From an uncultured Caulobacterales bacterium (GTDB taxonomy: Bacteria > Pseudomonadota > Alphaproteobacteria > Caulobacterales > Caulobacteraceae): 64,000 nt of DNA. The notes beneath the pieces are model-generated. The model saw nothing but the letters and a program-made list of their open reading frames with translations, searched no databases and was not told where the DNA came from. Shown one piece after another: positions 63,825 to 64,000 of this stretch. The number at the start of each line of letters is the position of its first letter. Positions within the stretch are counted from its first letter, which is position 1. The DNA is taken from contig CAIOYC010000031.1 in the NCBI GenBank assembly GCA_903862425.1, positions 38,098 through 102,097 on the forward strand, written 5' to 3'. A program made the position numbers and the translations under genes.

Positions 63825-64000
63825 ATGATGGGTGATCGGACGGTCGACCAGGCGGCGTCGTTCTACGAGTTCTCGCTCGATCGACACGTCCCGTCGGACC
63901 ACATTCTGAGGTCGATCGACAGGTTCGTCGATCTTGAGGGCGTCAGGGCGCACGTGGCGCCGTTCTACAGCGCGATCGGTCGCCCCTCGATCGATCCGGA
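63740..64000 (+). mobile_element. Insertion sequence, IS1182/IS5-like (left part only)
   Basis: A transposase gene beginning at 63825 is preceded by a candidate left end (TGTGTTGAAAAAGG at about 63752). The right part is cut by the window. Terminal repeats and target duplication cannot be verified. The exact left boundary is approximate. Confidence 0.6.
63825..64000 (+). CDS. Transposase, N-terminal part (IS1182/IS5-like)
   Basis: The first 58 residues are visible: MMGDRTVDQAASFYEFSLD, then HVPSDHILRSIDRFVDL and FYSAIGRPSIDP. This is the conserved N-terminus (DUF772 type) of IS1182/IS5-like DDE transposases. GGAG upstream of tandem ATGs supports the start. The DDE catalytic region lies past the window end, so activity cannot be judged. 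Confidence 0.88.
   Translation, partial: MMGDRTVDQAASFYEFSLDRHVPSDHILRSIDRFVDLEGVRAHVAPFYSAIGRPSIDP

Overview
This window is from a high-GC alphaproteobacterium. The best clue to lineage is a complete holdfast (hfs) polysaccharide locus at about 10.0-20.1 kb, which points to a stalked or holdfast-bearing member of the Caulobacterales (Caulobacter, Phenylobacterium, Brevundimonas and relatives). RcnB-like secreted proteins, a large TonB-dependent receptor, zeaxanthin-type carotenoid genes and frequent ATGA start/stop overlaps fit that lineage. Genus cannot be fixed from the sequence alone.

Layout. 0-9.7 kb is housekeeping and envelope genes: the tail of an outer-membrane-like protein, an IlvB-like ThDP enzyme, a secreted protein built of five Cys-rich repeats, an MBL-SDR-GNAT operon closed by a strong hairpin, gatB, and two RcnB-family proteins. 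9.7-20.1 kb holds the holdfast locus: hfsD diverges from hfsA-hfsB-hfsC, and an opposing operon hfsE-hfsF-hfsG-hfsH plus an extra family-2 glycosyltransferase converges on hfsC with a 115-bp coding overlap. Together these encode the initiating transferase, glycosyltransferases, deacetylase, flippase, polymerase and export machinery of a Wzx/Wzy pathway. 20.3-22.8 kb has a YghU-type GST, a FrnE-like DsbA protein and a sterol-desaturase-family protein.

22.8-30.0 kb is a carotenoid cluster (crtZ, crtE on +; crtY-crtI-crtB on -) with an ABC ATPase/ABC-2 permease pair inserted directly behind crtE. No ketolase (crtW) is seen, so zeaxanthin is the predicted end product. 30.2-34.0 kb is a three-subunit molybdenum aldehyde oxidase (PaoABC type), followed by tspO, then the tesA/ybbA/ybbP block, a very large M14-type peptidase and a two-component system with a possible inverted-repeat operator.

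45.0-48.7 kb is an operon of a metallophosphoesterase, an MFS carrier and an ArsB-type permease. 48.7-50.3 kb is a gene graveyard: a LysR gene and an SDR gene, originally divergent, have both lost their 5' ends to one deletion; the SDR also has a +1 frameshift, and the following SnoaL-like gene has a -1 frameshift. 50.3-52.0 kb holds a methyltransferase and an alpha/beta hydrolase with Ala in place of the nucleophile.

52.4-63.5 kb is a block of accessory genes: TonB receptor, divergent LysR regulator, Tat-exported DUF1254 protein, GST-like protein, DUF3604 protein, membrane-anchored parvulin, HupE/UreJ membrane protein and an MBL hydrolase. This is the best candidate for an undescribed uptake or modification system. 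The window ends inside a transposase resembling the IS1182/IS5 group.
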